Shown here piece by piece: positions 24,706 to 37,500 of a stretch of 64,000 bases of DNA (within the stretch, counting starts at the first letter, position 1; every line of letters starts with the position of its first letter). The translations under genes and the position numbers were made by a program. The stretch spans positions 1,178,001-1,242,000 of the forward strand of contig NW_002476463.1 in NCBI RefSeq assembly GCF_000189635.1, written 5' to 3'. Under the pieces are notes generated by a model. The model was not told the origin of the DNA and did no database searches. It worked only from the letters and a program-made list of their open reading frames with translations. Origin of the DNA: Tetrahymena thermophila SB210. Lineage: Eukaryota > Ciliophora > Oligohymenophorea > Hymenostomatida > Tetrahymenidae.

Positions 24706-25728
24706 TCATTCAAAATACTCTTCATCTTTTTATTAAGCTAATTTCTTGCCCTTCCTTATTTGTTTCATATTTTCTTCTATCATAATTTATATTTCATCAG
24801 TTTTAATACCACCAGCCTCTGCATGTTCTTTCTTTCTATTTTCTTCATCAATGAAGAATTGATCATAGTCTTTCAAGAATATTGGATACAATGAATCAAA
24901 TACTCTATCGATGCTTCTATATGATGCTATTTAACCTATTATAAAATTAAAAAATAAATTATATTATCATTATTTTATAGTTTAAACTTTAATCTTCTCT
25001 TATTTTAATAGTAAGCTTGCTTAATTATAATAATTAACTATAAAATACTTTAAATATAAATCTTGTATGCTAAACAAAAAAATTATTTTTTTTTAATAGT
25101 TACCTCCTATATGCGTGAAGGTTAAAGTCAGACAGACCTTTCTTATAATTGATTATTTTCTCATAAAAGTACCCCAACAAATACTAGAAGCGAAGATTCC
25201 CCAAAAGAATCCATTAAATCTGATACGATTTTGACATTAAGCGACTTAGTTAATGTACAAAACTCTATTATCGAATTTTAGCTTATTTATACCTTAAATT
25301 CTGTTTTCGAGAGTGTATATATACATGTCCTACTCTTCAATACCACCATATGCTGATTTATATTTGAGAGGGCTTTCCATATCAGCTTTGTTTCTGAAGT
25401 ACAAATAATTCAATATTTTTTACTTTTATGAAAAAGAAAAATTATTTTTAGGTTCATAGTCATCACCAATGATGCCCTTAAAAAAAGCTTTAATGTCACC
25501 AAGAGCAGTATCAACGTATTTTGCAACTCTCATTTCTTCACCATATTCAGGTTTTCTCTCATCAGTAAAAAATTGCTTTTATATCATCTCTTTTTAATAC
25601 TTAATTTCTATTTTCTCGAGTTGTCTTTCCTCAGATTTATCTTAGAAGTACTTTGCTTTGGCGATATCATTTTCTACACCAAGTTTAATGGCGTCTCTAA
25701 TTGTCTTTGGTTGATCGTTTGAAGACAT
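24706..25728 (-). CDS. 284-residue single-TM protein, possibly mitochondrial
   Basis: Two exons (25728-25104 and 24935-24706) with a 168-nt intron join to 285 codons. The N-terminal half is hydrophilic and helical (MSSNDQPKTIRDAIKLGV and KAKYFQDKSEERQLEKIEIK). One hydrophobic segment at about residues 168-186 (FNGFFWGIFASSICWGTFM) would span a membrane. After it come basic residues and then a charged C-terminal helix (MIEENMKQIRKGKKLAQQ). I do not recognise the family. Proteins of this layout, a soluble N-terminus with one TM and a short helical tail, are common among ciliate-specific subunits of the respiratory complexes, but that is only a suggestion. There is no cleavable signal peptide. 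The stop lies 230 nt from the end of the convergent cyclin-like gene. Confidence 0.75.
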
Positions 25729-27575
25729 TTGTTATCAGTAAAACCTAATTTAAAATTATAATTTTTAATACACTACGAATGTACTAATTAAAGAATAAAT
25801 ATTGATCTCTAAAATATTGGTAATTTTTAATCAAAAATTTGCATTTAGAAAATTCTTTTTAAAATAGCATATCCTTTACTATTCTAAAATAAGATACATA
25901 CATACATACATAAACATAGAAGATCCATGTCAAATTAATGAATCTAATTAATTATCTGTTAAATTTTAATTTGCTGAAATAAATAGCTATAATCTCTGTC
26001 ATAATATCTAATTATATTTTATCATAGATAGATAAATCATCTTTATTTAAAAACTTACTTTTCAATAAAAAAATGGTATTCAAAATTTGTAGATAGAAAT
26101 AGAAAACAAATAAATAAATAAGTTAAGTTAATAAATAAATAAATAAGTTTAAGATAGATTTTAATGTAATTTCAAAGAATATAAATTTAATGACATTCTG
26201 AAACTATTGAATTATTATTTCAATAGTCTCTTTTTTACATACACAAAGAAATTTAGGATTTTACAAATAAAGGGGCTTATATGTACGTTGGCTGGCTAGT
26301 AAGTTTTTGTTTGTTTATTTGATTTTTTATTGTTTTATCTTTTTTTTAAAAATGGTTGGATATTTTATTTATCTTGCCAATAATTTAATAATAATTTATT
26401 ATTGTCTGTATGTTTGTTTGTTTGATTGATTGATTGAAAAGGTTATTAATTATGGTAATTAATTAATTAGAAATTAAGATTTTTCATTTGACTTTCGTTA
26501 TTTATTTATTCGAGTAATGATTTGCTCCATTAAGTATGGCTAAAAGTTCTCTCCACATGTTTAAAAGGCTTATGGGTTAATTTAAATTTGGAAACATACA
26601 TCAAATTCAGCTGCAATTATTTGAACACTATTACATATTTTCTTGCTAATAACTTGATAGTTGGTTTGATGCTCTCTTAATAATTAATTAGTTCTGTTCC
26701 AGAAATTAGAAGCAATTTATTTTTAAGAAAAAAAGGAGTCTTGAGCATAGATAAATATATTATAATATAATTTATCTGAATGCTTCAAAGATGATAGTTA
26801 AATAATATTAATTTATTTATTTATTAATTAATTACTACAGTACTTAAGTGTTGGGTAATTATTAGTTTTTTTGTAAATATATGATTATGTGCTTCTATTT
26901 TTGTTTCAGAATCAAGTTAATTAATTTTAATAAAATAAATATTATTGTTTTAATAATGTTTTAGTATTGTTGAAGGGAGGCGAAAAAATATAATGAGTTT
27001 CATGCTATTTTAATTGGTTTATAAATATTTATTTCAAAAGTACTCAGCTATTTTTGCATTGTTGGATGGTTGGCTGATTTACTGGATGTATGTTTATTTG
27101 TTTGTTTGTAAGTAAGTTTATATTTAGGTATGTATGTAAAAATGGTTGTGTCTAGATTCAAAACAACTTTCTCAATTTATGATTAATTTAATGCGAATTA
27201 AAAGCTAGAAATAGAAAAATGGTTCTTTGCAAAGCTTAGAGTAAGTGATTAATTTTTATTATTATGATTGTTTGTTTGTTCGTTCTATGATATTGTAGAT
27301 TAATTATTAATTTACTAATAGGATTTATAAATAAATATAATGATGTATTTATGGTTGGCTAAGAAATGAGAAGAGGACTAGCTGATAGAATGAGAAAGAT
27401 AATAAATGGATTTAGAATGAATTAAATTATTAATGTTTTTATTGATAAGAGTATCTATTTTTTTATATTTATATAGCGCATCATGGTTATTATATATATT
27501 TATTTAATGATGTCTGCTGATTGATTGATTGTTATGTTAATTTATTGGTTGGCTGTTTCATTAAGCTTAATTAAT
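25729..27575. other. Gene-poor tract with short tandem repeats
   Basis: About 1.85 kb rich in 4-nt repeats: catacatacata near 25900, aaataaataaat near 26110-26150, tttgtttgtttgattgattg near 26410-26440, and tgtttatttgtttgtttg near 27090-27110. A 145-codon open frame on plus at 26536-26973 starts with a good-looking ATGGCT but has no recognisable content and may be chance. It lies between the starts of one minus gene and the stop of TBP. Confidence 0.5.
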
Positions 27576-28271
27576 TCAATTTTGCACCATATTTTGTCCT
27601 AATTAACCACCATTTTGGGCGTTGCTGGATGGTGGTTCTTTCTTCATAAAGGCAACAAATTCTGGTTTGATTTTATCGTATGCTTACTAAATATCTTCTT
27701 AGCTTTTTGCACCTGTGAAAACCATTTTACCAGATGCGAAAACTAACGCAATAATGTTATTTTTTTTCTTTTACTCACCAGGATTAAGCATATAGCGATA
27801 AATTAAACCGGGGAATGTATCATCATAAGTTGAGAATTGCTTATGATCTTTATCATCATGTATTTTATCTAGACACACAGGGTATCCTAGTTTACATGAG
27901 GCGACTATATTTCTAACTTGGACTTCTTTATTCTCAAATCTACAGTCCACATTGAGCTGTTTTTTGATGATACCGAAAATTCTCTCTGCGGCAGTTTGAC
28001 TTTCATTTGTACTTCTTGTTCCAACGATTGTCATATTTCCAGAAGAATAAATTAAACCAGTTGCTTTGGGATCTTTAATACGCATGAATACAGCAGGAAA
28101 TCTTTTTGGATTGTACTAAGTATTACGACACTTTTGCGCAATCTCCTAAAGATCAAAAGTCTATTTTTGCTTGCTGCTGTTGCCATCTTGACGAATCATC
28201 TTGATGGTTGCGACTACGTTTTGGATTTTTGGAGTGTCGTCAGATTTATTTTGCTAATTAGCTGAATTCAT
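27576..28271 (-). CDS. TBP: TATA-binding protein (TBP)
   Basis: Single exon, 232 codons, 231 residues, TGA at 27576-27578. Two direct repeats form the saddle. Repeat one: TPKIQNVVATIKM (13-25), RFPAVFMRIKDPKATGLIYSSG (57-78) and AAERIFGIIKKQL. Repeat two: VQVRNIVASCKLGYPVCLDKI, TFPGLIYRYMLNPGE, ALVFASGKMVFTGAKSQEDI and the last helix. Of the four Phe that kink TATA DNA, F58, F153 and F178 are kept, while the first-repeat position after LI is Tyr75. The DNA-facing Asn/Val/Thr positions are only partly standard (GTRSTNES in place of GAKSEEDS in repeat one). The short N-terminal extension and the Q/N-rich tail are unlike animal TBP. The protein is a general transcription factor for all three RNA polymerases in the nucleus. 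Whether this is the only TBP or a diverged TBP-like copy cannot be told here. Confidence 0.95.
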
Positions 28272-30744
28272 CAATTCCTCTCTATTCTTTTCACACTCTC
28301 AGTTTTTCTTCTTTTGTAATTTTTAATTTATTATAATTTTTTGACTCCCCAATATTTAAGCTTCAAACCCCAAAACCTTGAAATCTCTCTCTTTTTTTAT
28401 ATTTTTTAAAATTTTATACAAAAATTCTATTTTATAATCACATTTTGGACTGAATCGGTACCCTTTTAGTGCTCCTGATGTTTTAAATGCCTTCAATAAG
28501 ACATTTTTTATTACAGTTTTCTTCCCTATTATCAGTGCTTTAGAACCTTTCTTAACAAATAATATAAGAAATTGTAATAAAATTTGATCTCTTAAATAAA
28601 AGTGGGGATAACATTCAATTAAAATTCTTAATCGCTACATAAAATATGTCATCCCTTACCTTTATACATTTAACTCCTCTTTCAGAGCATATATTCAACA
28701 TTTTAACTGTATTTTAATTTGCTTTTCTTTTTTTAAAAGGGGGTGCTCTCATATTGTCAAAAATTCAAAAAAATTTGAAAAACCATTCTCCTTTATTTTA
28801 CGCGCTAATAAATATTCCATATGTTAATACATTGATTTCAAATAAGATGTTGTTTCTATTACAAAAAATCATGATACATAATTAATTGATTAATCAAATA
28901 AAAAATCAATCTTTCTAAGGAAGGAAAAAATCAAATAAAATTTGGGTAGCAGCTAGCTTCCCTTCAAATACGACTCATAAAAATTGATATATAATTATTT
29001 GAATAATACTTAATTAAAAATCAAAAATTTCTTATAGATTTCTAAATTTCTTTAAATACAATCATAGAAATAATAGAACTAAGAAATAGTCGCTACTTCC
29101 TCTTATTGAAGTAGCTCAATCAAGGAAATATAATAAATAAGAAGATACATTATATCCAAATTCAAATTCATTTATAATATTTATGATTTATAAAGCTAAT
29201 TCTTTCTCCGTTTGCATAAAAATAAAATACTTAATTATTTTATTTAAAACTATTTTTTTGTTTGATATTTATAGAAAACTTGTTTTACCAGCTTTTTTAT
29301 CAATTTTTGATATAGACAAATAAAGAGGAAAAAGAATATAATTATTCAAAATATCAACCAAAATATAAAATGTCTAATTAATTATCAATAAGCTAATAAA
29401 TCATAGAATCAATAGATACATTTCAATTCCAAATTAAATTTTATCGATAATTTAAAAATTTTCTTTCTTTGATTTAGTTTGTTTAAATAAAAGTAAAATA
29501 AAACTATTTTATATCTGAAATATATATGATTTGAAATCAAATAGATATTTGCTAAATTTATCTATCTAACTATTCATTTTATTTAATTAAAGAAGAATCA
29601 TATATGACAATTTTAAGAAATTTCTTTATAATTATTAATTGATTTTTTAACTATTTAATATTCTAATAAATAATTATTTTATATTAAAATGCTATAGACA
29701 ATCAATCTTTTTTAATTTTTCAATTCAAATATCATCTTGCTAACAAATATATCAAATCAAATAGATGCATTAATTCATTATGTTAAATTTTATCAGATTT
29801 GGCATAAATTATATATTGAAATCTGAATACTTCAAAAGATAAACTAAAAAATTGATTAATTAAATAATTATTGAGCAAGGGAATTTAAATTAGACTGATT
29901 TCTTTTCAAATTGTTTTAGAAAAATTTATGTAAATTTTATATTTAAGACATTTTGAATAAGAAGATGCATTATAAAAAAGTTTGAAATAAGATTAAATAT
30001 AGAATATTCAGTGTAAAATACTTTTATTCTATACTATTTTTCTACCAAAATATACTCGAATGATGTTTTTATAAAACTTCCATATTAGTCTGTAATTTTT
30101 ATAAAAGAAAATAAAGTTGATTATATAGGCAAATGTTTTGAGAATAAATATTTCAATAATAATAAGTCCAATTATTTTATGATTAATTCTAATTTTAAGA
30201 TTCGAGATTCAAGAAGTTTCTAAACGAAATATTTAACCAGCAATTTATTCTATCTGTTAAAATATTGCTTTTATCGATTCTAATAATAATTTATATTTAC
30301 AAACAAAATAATAAATAATACTAAATAAATCAATATTGCCCAAAAAATATAATTGCTGCAATTTGAATAAATAATAGAATAAAAAACCTTAATAATTGAT
30401 ATAATTTATTGATTCCTACAAAATATAACTATTTAATATTCGTAATTCTAAAAAAAATACATCTTTTTAGCTACTTTTTTAATTAAGGGTAACCTGTAAT
30501 AATACAAAATATTTATCTATTAAAGTAGTTAGTTGGTCTGCTTTACTACTTCATAATTGATAGCCTTTAACTGTTTTAATTGAACACGCAAGCTAGAGTA
30601 TTAAAAATATAGCAAAATAAATCTGAAAAAAAAAAAAACATAACAATAAATAGTGAGAAAGTAGCTAAGAATAAATTTTTTAGACTATTTCAGTGAGAAA
30701 AACAAATAAAATACACTGGGAGATCAAAATTTAATTAGATTTTT
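28272..30744. other. Long intergenic region with two unproven open frames
   Basis: About 2.5 kb between TBP (minus) and the gene at 30745 (plus), so it contains both promoters. The stretch 28440-28990 is somewhat less AT-rich and is open on plus for 169 codons (28478-28987, MFQMPSIRHFLLQFSS) and also on minus as a possible two-exon small gene beginning MRAPPFKKRKANQNTVK near 28755. With only TGA as stop such frames arise by chance, so neither is called. From 29000 to 30740 the sequence is low-complexity A/T with nothing visible. Confidence 0.45.
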
Positions 30745-31593
30745 ATGAATAATATTTTGATTGATAAAGGAAACACATTTACAATGAATTTAGTTCAAAA
30801 ATGTATAGATAGGTTACCTAAATGGGATGATGTTACTCGTAACATGCCATTTATCATCACAGGTTCAGTAGGAATAGCATTTATTTTGATGAGCAGGTAA
30901 GAAAGGAAAAAGCAACTTTAAAGGGAGCGCAAGATGCTTGAATAAAAGCTTAAAAAAGACACAAAGGCTACTGAAAAGAAAAATGATTAAGGAGCAAAAC
31001 AAGTAGAGGAAGAAGAAGAAAAAAAAAATGATTAAACAGAAAACAACAATAATTAAAATAATTTGCAATTAAATCATCAATTCCAAACAGAGAAAACTGA
31101 GGAGAAGACTCCCCAATCGCTCAATAACAACTTGAGATTTTAAAAAAAGATTAACAAAAAAACCTTGGAAAACGATTCAGGTTCAGGTGATGAGAATGAC
31201 TCAGATGAATTTTAAAAGAAGCTCCAACAACACTAAGCTCATTAAGGTAGTAACCACGCATACATTAACAGCAGCGAGTATGATTTCTTCAATAGCCATA
31301 GACACAGCTAAGGTGAAGATGATGAAGAAGAGAGATTTGATAAGGTGAACCCAAATGAACAAATCTCTGAAATAAACTCTGTTCATTAAAAATCCACTAT
31401 CCCAAAAGAAAAAAGACAAAAACGTGCTCCTATAAAAATCAACAGAAACTTTGCCACAGACACTGAAAATAACGAAAAATTACAAAAGTTGAAATCTATT
31501 GTACAAAAGGAAAAGAAGATTGAAGACAAAGTTTTCTTTTAAATGTTTTTGAACATCGTCGGCACTGAAGCTGAACAAGATGACGATGATTGA
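30745..31593 (+). CDS. Single-TM anchored, highly charged protein
   Basis: Single exon of 283 codons, 282 residues, from MNNILIDKGNTFTMN to TGA at 31591-31593. One TM segment near the N-terminus at about residues 36-52 (PFIITGSVGIAFILMS) is followed by a basic helical stretch (RQERKKQLQRERKMLEQK) and then by a long low-complexity tail alternating E/D-rich and N/Q/K-rich parts, ending in EAEQDDDD. This looks like a signal-anchor protein with its charged bulk in the cytosol. No domain is recognised. A mitochondrial or ER membrane location is possible. The start is the first ATG after an AT-rich leader. Confidence 0.75.
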
Positions 31594-33314
31594 TTGAATT
31601 GTTTATTTGAAAAGCTAATAGCACTATTTTATTTATTCCTACAAAAATTGCCAATATATCAAAATCCATTACTAATAATCATTCCAACGAGCAACTAAAC
31701 ACAAGCTCTATAACTAAAATACTCACAAGCTTTAACACCTAACGCTTTAATGATCTTAATATCTTACTCTATCTTAATACTCCAAGCAATAGTGAAACAA
31801 AAATATTAAAAATTTGTTTACTTTAGTAAAGTAAAAACAGACAAAAACGCAGTTGGTTACATGCTAATTATAAAAATTTTAAAGCGGAAGTGCGAAAAGA
31901 ATAATTTAAAATATTTTTTTATAATATAATATAAAATATACATAAGTAAATTCATAAAATACCATTTATTACTTTTTATATAGAAAACTAATCAATATGA
32001 TGAGTCTTATAAATAAATAAGAAAAAAATAAGTCAAATCAAATCAAATCAAATAAATTTGAAAACAAATAAAACTCTACATTAAAAAAATCTGAATTAAC
32101 CCAAATCAATCAACCAAATATTTATTTTCTTTTATTGAAATGATTATAGAATTTTAACCTAAATATTCCCAAATATTAATAAAAGTGATTGTTTTTGTTG
32201 GTAAATTAGTTTTGCTCTTCTTATCCCCAAAAACTAATAAACTAACAACTTATTTTTTTATATATTAGGGATTAATTAAGTCCAAATTTAAACAAACAAA
32301 CTAAGAAACAATCAATAAATCAATTAATAAATTTGTAGGTGAAGCAACATGAAATAAAATAGTAAAATTTAACAATAATTGATACATTTATTCAAAAATA
32401 TTTTAGATGTAATGGTCCTAATTTGTATATTACCAAAAAAGTTTTCTATATTGTTTATTTATTCTTATTTTAACAATTTTAACTCATAGTTTCTTTTTAT
32501 ATTACTAAAATATAATGCATGGTATCTCTTTTTAAATTTAAAGATAATTCATATCTTTTTTTTCGTTTTTAATTCTTAATAATTTTTATTTACAAATCTA
32601 TCTAATTAATTAATTGCTGAGTGTATCTTTTGACAAATATATATTTATTCTATGTTTTCAGTCTTCTCATTATTTTTTAGAGCCAATTAATTTTAATTTT
32701 TTTACTTTAACTGATAAAAATTAATAAAACATTAACTTTTAAATTAAAAACTCTCCATCAAAAATAAATAAGAAACTTTATTCGCTAAAATAAATTATTA
32801 AAACAAAAAATAGAAAAAAAGTAAAATTTTAATAAATCTTTCTTTGTTATTAATTTTAATTTTATATTTTTTTAAATACAAAAAATACAATTTTAAGTCT
32901 AATTTTTTTGTATTTTTTTTTAACAATTAATTCAATTTATTTTTTTAATCAAATTTGTTTTTTTTAAAAAAAATATTTTTTGAGTTATTTAACAATTTAC
33001 TTGTACATAAAAAATTAAATTTAATATTTACAATGATATGATCATAAAATAGAATAATAAATCAAGAAAAAAAATATTTCTAATCAACCTTTTAATTACT
33101 ATTGAAGAAATGGATTTTTCAATTTGCTAATTATTTTTACAGAATCGTCTAAGAATAATTAAAGACAGGATTTGATTATAAATTTTATGATTAGAAATCT
33201 TGATAGTTGATATCTTTTCAATTAATTTTTAAATTAATAAATACAAACAAAATAATTTATAAAATTTTTCAAAAACATTTAAACTTTAAAAAAAGTAATT
33301 CGTAAATAGCAACA
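31594..33314. other. Gene-free AT-rich tract
   Basis: About 1.7 kb between two plus-strand genes. It includes a short aaatc tandem repeat at about 32034-32054. No exon, RNA gene or clear regulatory site could be supported. Confidence 0.6.
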
Positions 33315-33739
33315 ATGTTAAAAGGAATCTTCGAAGCTCTTGCAGGCAACTTAGTTATAATTTGGGTTATGTTTATTTTATGCCCAGTTTATCTTGTTTT
33401 AGGAAATTTAATCGCAAATTTCTATAAAAATATCTGGTTAATGGTAACTAGTAGATAGTCATGGGTTTATAAAAATTTAGGAGATCTTTCATGGCTCTTC
33501 CCCTTCACTGTAATAATTATAGTTTAAGAAACTAAATTCTATATATGACTATTTTTTTTATTTAAATATAGTAAAGTAGCTAACAAATTAGATTAACTGA
33601 TACTCTCTTAATTTCAGTTTTATGTGGTATTTTATCTCTTCTGATTGTAGTTGCTATGGTTTATAATAATATGCAAGAAAAAAACCAAAAAAGACTTGAA
33701 AAAGAAATCAAAGAAGAAATGGATAAAAAGAAAAATTGA
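33315..33739 (+). CDS. Small two-TM membrane protein
   Basis: Two exons, 33315-33509 and 33572-33739, joined across a 62-nt intron in phase 0, give 120 residues. TM1 at about residues 13-33 (LVIIWVMFILCPVYLVLGNL), TM2 at about 77-97 (LLISVLCGILSLLIVVAMVY), and a strongly charged C-terminal tail (QKRLEKEIKEEMDKKKN). The first 55 residues may hold a second weak membrane-skimming segment. I do not recognise a family. The small size and charged tail suggest a subunit of a larger membrane complex, which is inference. The stop is TGA at 33737-33739. Confidence 0.75.
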
Positions 33740-34544
33740 AAACTTTAATATTATTTGTCAATATAAAATTTTTAATTTGTATTTTCATTAAAAGTATTCC
33801 TTTAAAGATAATCTTTTAAAATCATCAAAAATGAATTATTTTTGACACTAATGAACTAGATAAAAAATATCTAATCTTCTCATCCTATCAAACTTAAATA
33901 AATTAAAAAAAAAATACTTATTACTATAATTCAATTATTTATTTACTTTTATAATATATTAATATTGCAATATAATTTATTTAAAATTATTAGTATTATT
34001 TAAAAAGCTCAATCAAAAATAATTCATATTACTAATTTAAAATTGGCGATGAGTATATTTTGCAGCAGAAAAATTCTATTTATTTTAATTTTTAAAATCT
34101 ACTTTCATTAATATAATCAGATATTTTAACTACTATTCCTATCAAATAAATTCTAATTTCATAAATTATTTTTTTAAAATAATCAAAGATAAATATTTTA
34201 ATTTAAGAAATTAATTATAACTTAAATTGAATTTTATTTTTACTTTAAAAATAATTAAAGTCTAAAAGAAATAAAGAAAATTAAAAACAAAAGAAAGTCT
34301 TAAAAATTATTTTAGACATTCTTAAATGTGTAAAATGGAATCTTTTATTTTTAATTTAAGCATTACTGTAATATAAAAAAGTAAAACATACACAAAATAT
34401 TTGTAAAATTAAATTAAAAAATGGGATAATGAATTATAATAATATTTTTAATTATTGTAAATCCTTTACTAATATTATATAAACAATGTAAAATATGATT
34501 AAATAAAGATTATTGATGTTATAATATATATTGAATAATAATTT
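33740..34544. other. Convergent intergenic region
   Basis: About 0.8 kb of very AT-rich sequence between the stop of the two-TM protein gene (plus) and the stop of the PAS membrane protein gene (minus). Two facing 3' UTRs are expected; nothing else is seen. Confidence 0.6.
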
Positions 34545-37500
34545 TCATTTTAATTTACTAATATAATTCATAAAGTATGGATTATCAATAATAATATCAG
34601 GCTCGAATAAAGTGATAATCTTTTTATTTTTATAAAGTTAGTCACTCACTATTTTGAAAAAGTTCCTCCATCCAAATACGTAGATTATTAAAACAAGGAA
34701 AATCTATGTGGAAACAAGAATGTATTAAGTAGTCCACATATCATTTATTTTATCATACCCGTTATTTAAAAATATCTATTATGTAAAATCAACTATGAAG
34801 CACATGTAATCATAGAAGGTTTCAAATTCTTTCACATCAAAATTATGCTCCCACTCAATAAATTGGATTTTTCTCATAATTGTATCATTTATACTAGAAA
34901 TTTAATATAAATCATTCATTTAATTTAAAAAGTATTAGCTAGCCACCTAGAAGCCTTTAGTTAATATTCCACCTCTAATTTCTTAACATTATTGGTAGTT
35001 AAAAGTTATTTAGTTTTGTAGGGAAAACAGATTAGGATATTAATTTATTACTTCGCAAAGATTATTTTAATATATTTCAGTTATTATTGATAAATATGAC
35101 TTATTACTATTGTTGGATTGTGATTAAATTGTATTTGCAATTTTCTACAATTTTATAAAATTGTTTTAGCTTTCTTAAAAGATTTTTACGAGATTTTACT
35201 CGAAAAATTAAGGATTATAAAGGTATGAATTTTGACTCTCTACAAGCTTAGAATAAGTGTTTCCGTAACTGAATGCTACAGTTTTTGTTAGTGAATCTTT
35301 CATAGCAAATAAAGCATCTAATTTTAATTAAAAAATTAAATATTTATTTATTTAATAATTTAAAACACATTTTATTAAAATGTCATACTTGCAGTTAAAT
35401 ATGAGTATTCATAAAAAAATAATTGTAAAAAAGATAATTAAAATTTTTTTAGATTATTAATCTTTTATGTAAATAATTTAAAAAGCTTTAATAAAAACTT
35501 AAAATTATCATAAATTTTATCGGTTTTGAATTTGTAAAAAAATATTTAGAAAAAATAAAAATGAAAATGATAGCATAAATTTATTTAATAAAGAAAAATT
35601 TTAAAAATGTTAAATAAATTATTACCTAACCCCAAAAAGATAGTAATACACTCTTGTTTGAAAGATTGAACTAGAATTGAATTAAGGATAGGTTGAATGC
35701 TTATTATTGCAAATACAGCAAAACCATAAAGTGGGAGAAGAAGATTCATTTTATTTATGCTAGATGTTTAAGATATCAATTTTTTCTTAGAATTAAAATC
35801 TAGTGCTTGGAAAACTAATGCTTTTTTGGTGTCAATATTTTCTATTTCAGCAGAGATACAATTTTTTTTAATTTAATTATTTAAATAAAATTGTTTATAT
35901 TTTTAATTTTTAGATTAAACAAATTGCTAATTTGGATTATTTGAATTTAATAGCTATAAACTTTCTTTACAAGAGCTCTTCATTTTATCGATACTTTATT
36001 TTTGTAGAGTAGAGAATAGCTTTAGAATAACTTCACGTTCTTTTTGAATGAGTATATAAATTGGCAGAGTAAACAGAACTTATATGAAAGTTAAAGCTAT
36101 AATGACTATCATGACAGTATATACATCCACTGAGATAGAACTGTTAGAGATTTATTATTCTAAAAACTATAAATTATTTTACATGAGTTCATAATTTTCA
36201 GTGATCATTAATTATTCTTCTAATGAATGGTATACATTTAAAAAATAATAATACATGTTAGCCATATAGTTTTGCATAAAAACTAGTTCTGAATCTCCTT
36301 AGCGAAATAACTCAACAACAGAAGTGCTAGGAAGATCTTATTTAGGAATGTAATAAGAATTTCTTCTGTATGTAATATCCAAAAAATACCATCCTATAGT
36401 ATAATCACTTATTATTTAATCGTGGTAGATGTATTAACCGTAGTGTTATAACTGAAGCATTTTTTGTTAGATTTCTGGTTAATAGTTTATCCAAGAAGCG
36501 CTTAGCTAAGGTAAAATCTTTGAGTTTTGTATGAGTAAAAGATTGATATACATCCAAATTTGGTTGCATGTAGATGAAATTGATGCTGGCCAAGAAACAA
36601 AATGTAAATCAAACTGAATACTTATAAGTCCATCTACCATCTCGACAAACTAAAAGAAACTAAGTCCTATAATAAGAACGAGAGTAAATAATCCAAAAAG
36701 ACTTAGAAAAAAGAGAGATTTATTTAGCTTTTTATTTGCTAATTTATTGTAAACTGTTTTAATTTAGATCTGATGGCCAGTTTTACCAGAATTTTAAGAA
36801 CTCTTTTCATTCTCCTCTTTATTCCTATTTATATCAGCTTTATTTACTTTATTAATGTCATTATTATGAATATAAAACAATGAACTACTTTCATTATTCT
36901 AAGACTTGTTTACTATCAATTATGATTAAATTGAATAACCACGATTAAATTATTTTTGAATATTTTTAGTGTTGTTGTCTTGGATTTCTTAAATTGAATT
37001 ATTTTAATACTGATTCTGATAATGCTTCATTTAATCAAAAGACTACTCTATTTCAATGAAGCTTTCTATTGGTTTAGATAAACTCGATTGTATATTTAAT
37101 TCATCATGTTCTCTATATACAGAATTAGCATATAGTTAATTTAAAATAGAATCTAAATAACTCTTATTAAATTATTATTATTAAACTTAAAGATAATCTT
37201 AGAAAGTATGTGCAGTAGTTAAACTATTTTTATTCATTTTAGGAGTCAGCAGGGAAGACCTTTAAGAGTTGATTTTTAAATAGTTTGAATCAGCTATTTC
37301 TGTAATTGTTTTCTAGTTGTTTTTTGAGTGGCTAGTTATTTGGTTATTTTCTTCAGTTTCATTTGTTGTTGGATGCATTATCTAATTAAATGTATGATGA
37401 TGCATTTACCTTTATCTAGGAGTGATCATTAAATCTATAACTTTAATAAAATAAATTAAAATAAATATTTTATTTTTAATATTAAAATATTTCAATAAAA

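Noticed and set aside
31201-31419. Minus-strand hydrophobic frame of 72 codons
   Set aside because: It is antisense to the charged tail of the single-TM protein at 30745-31593.
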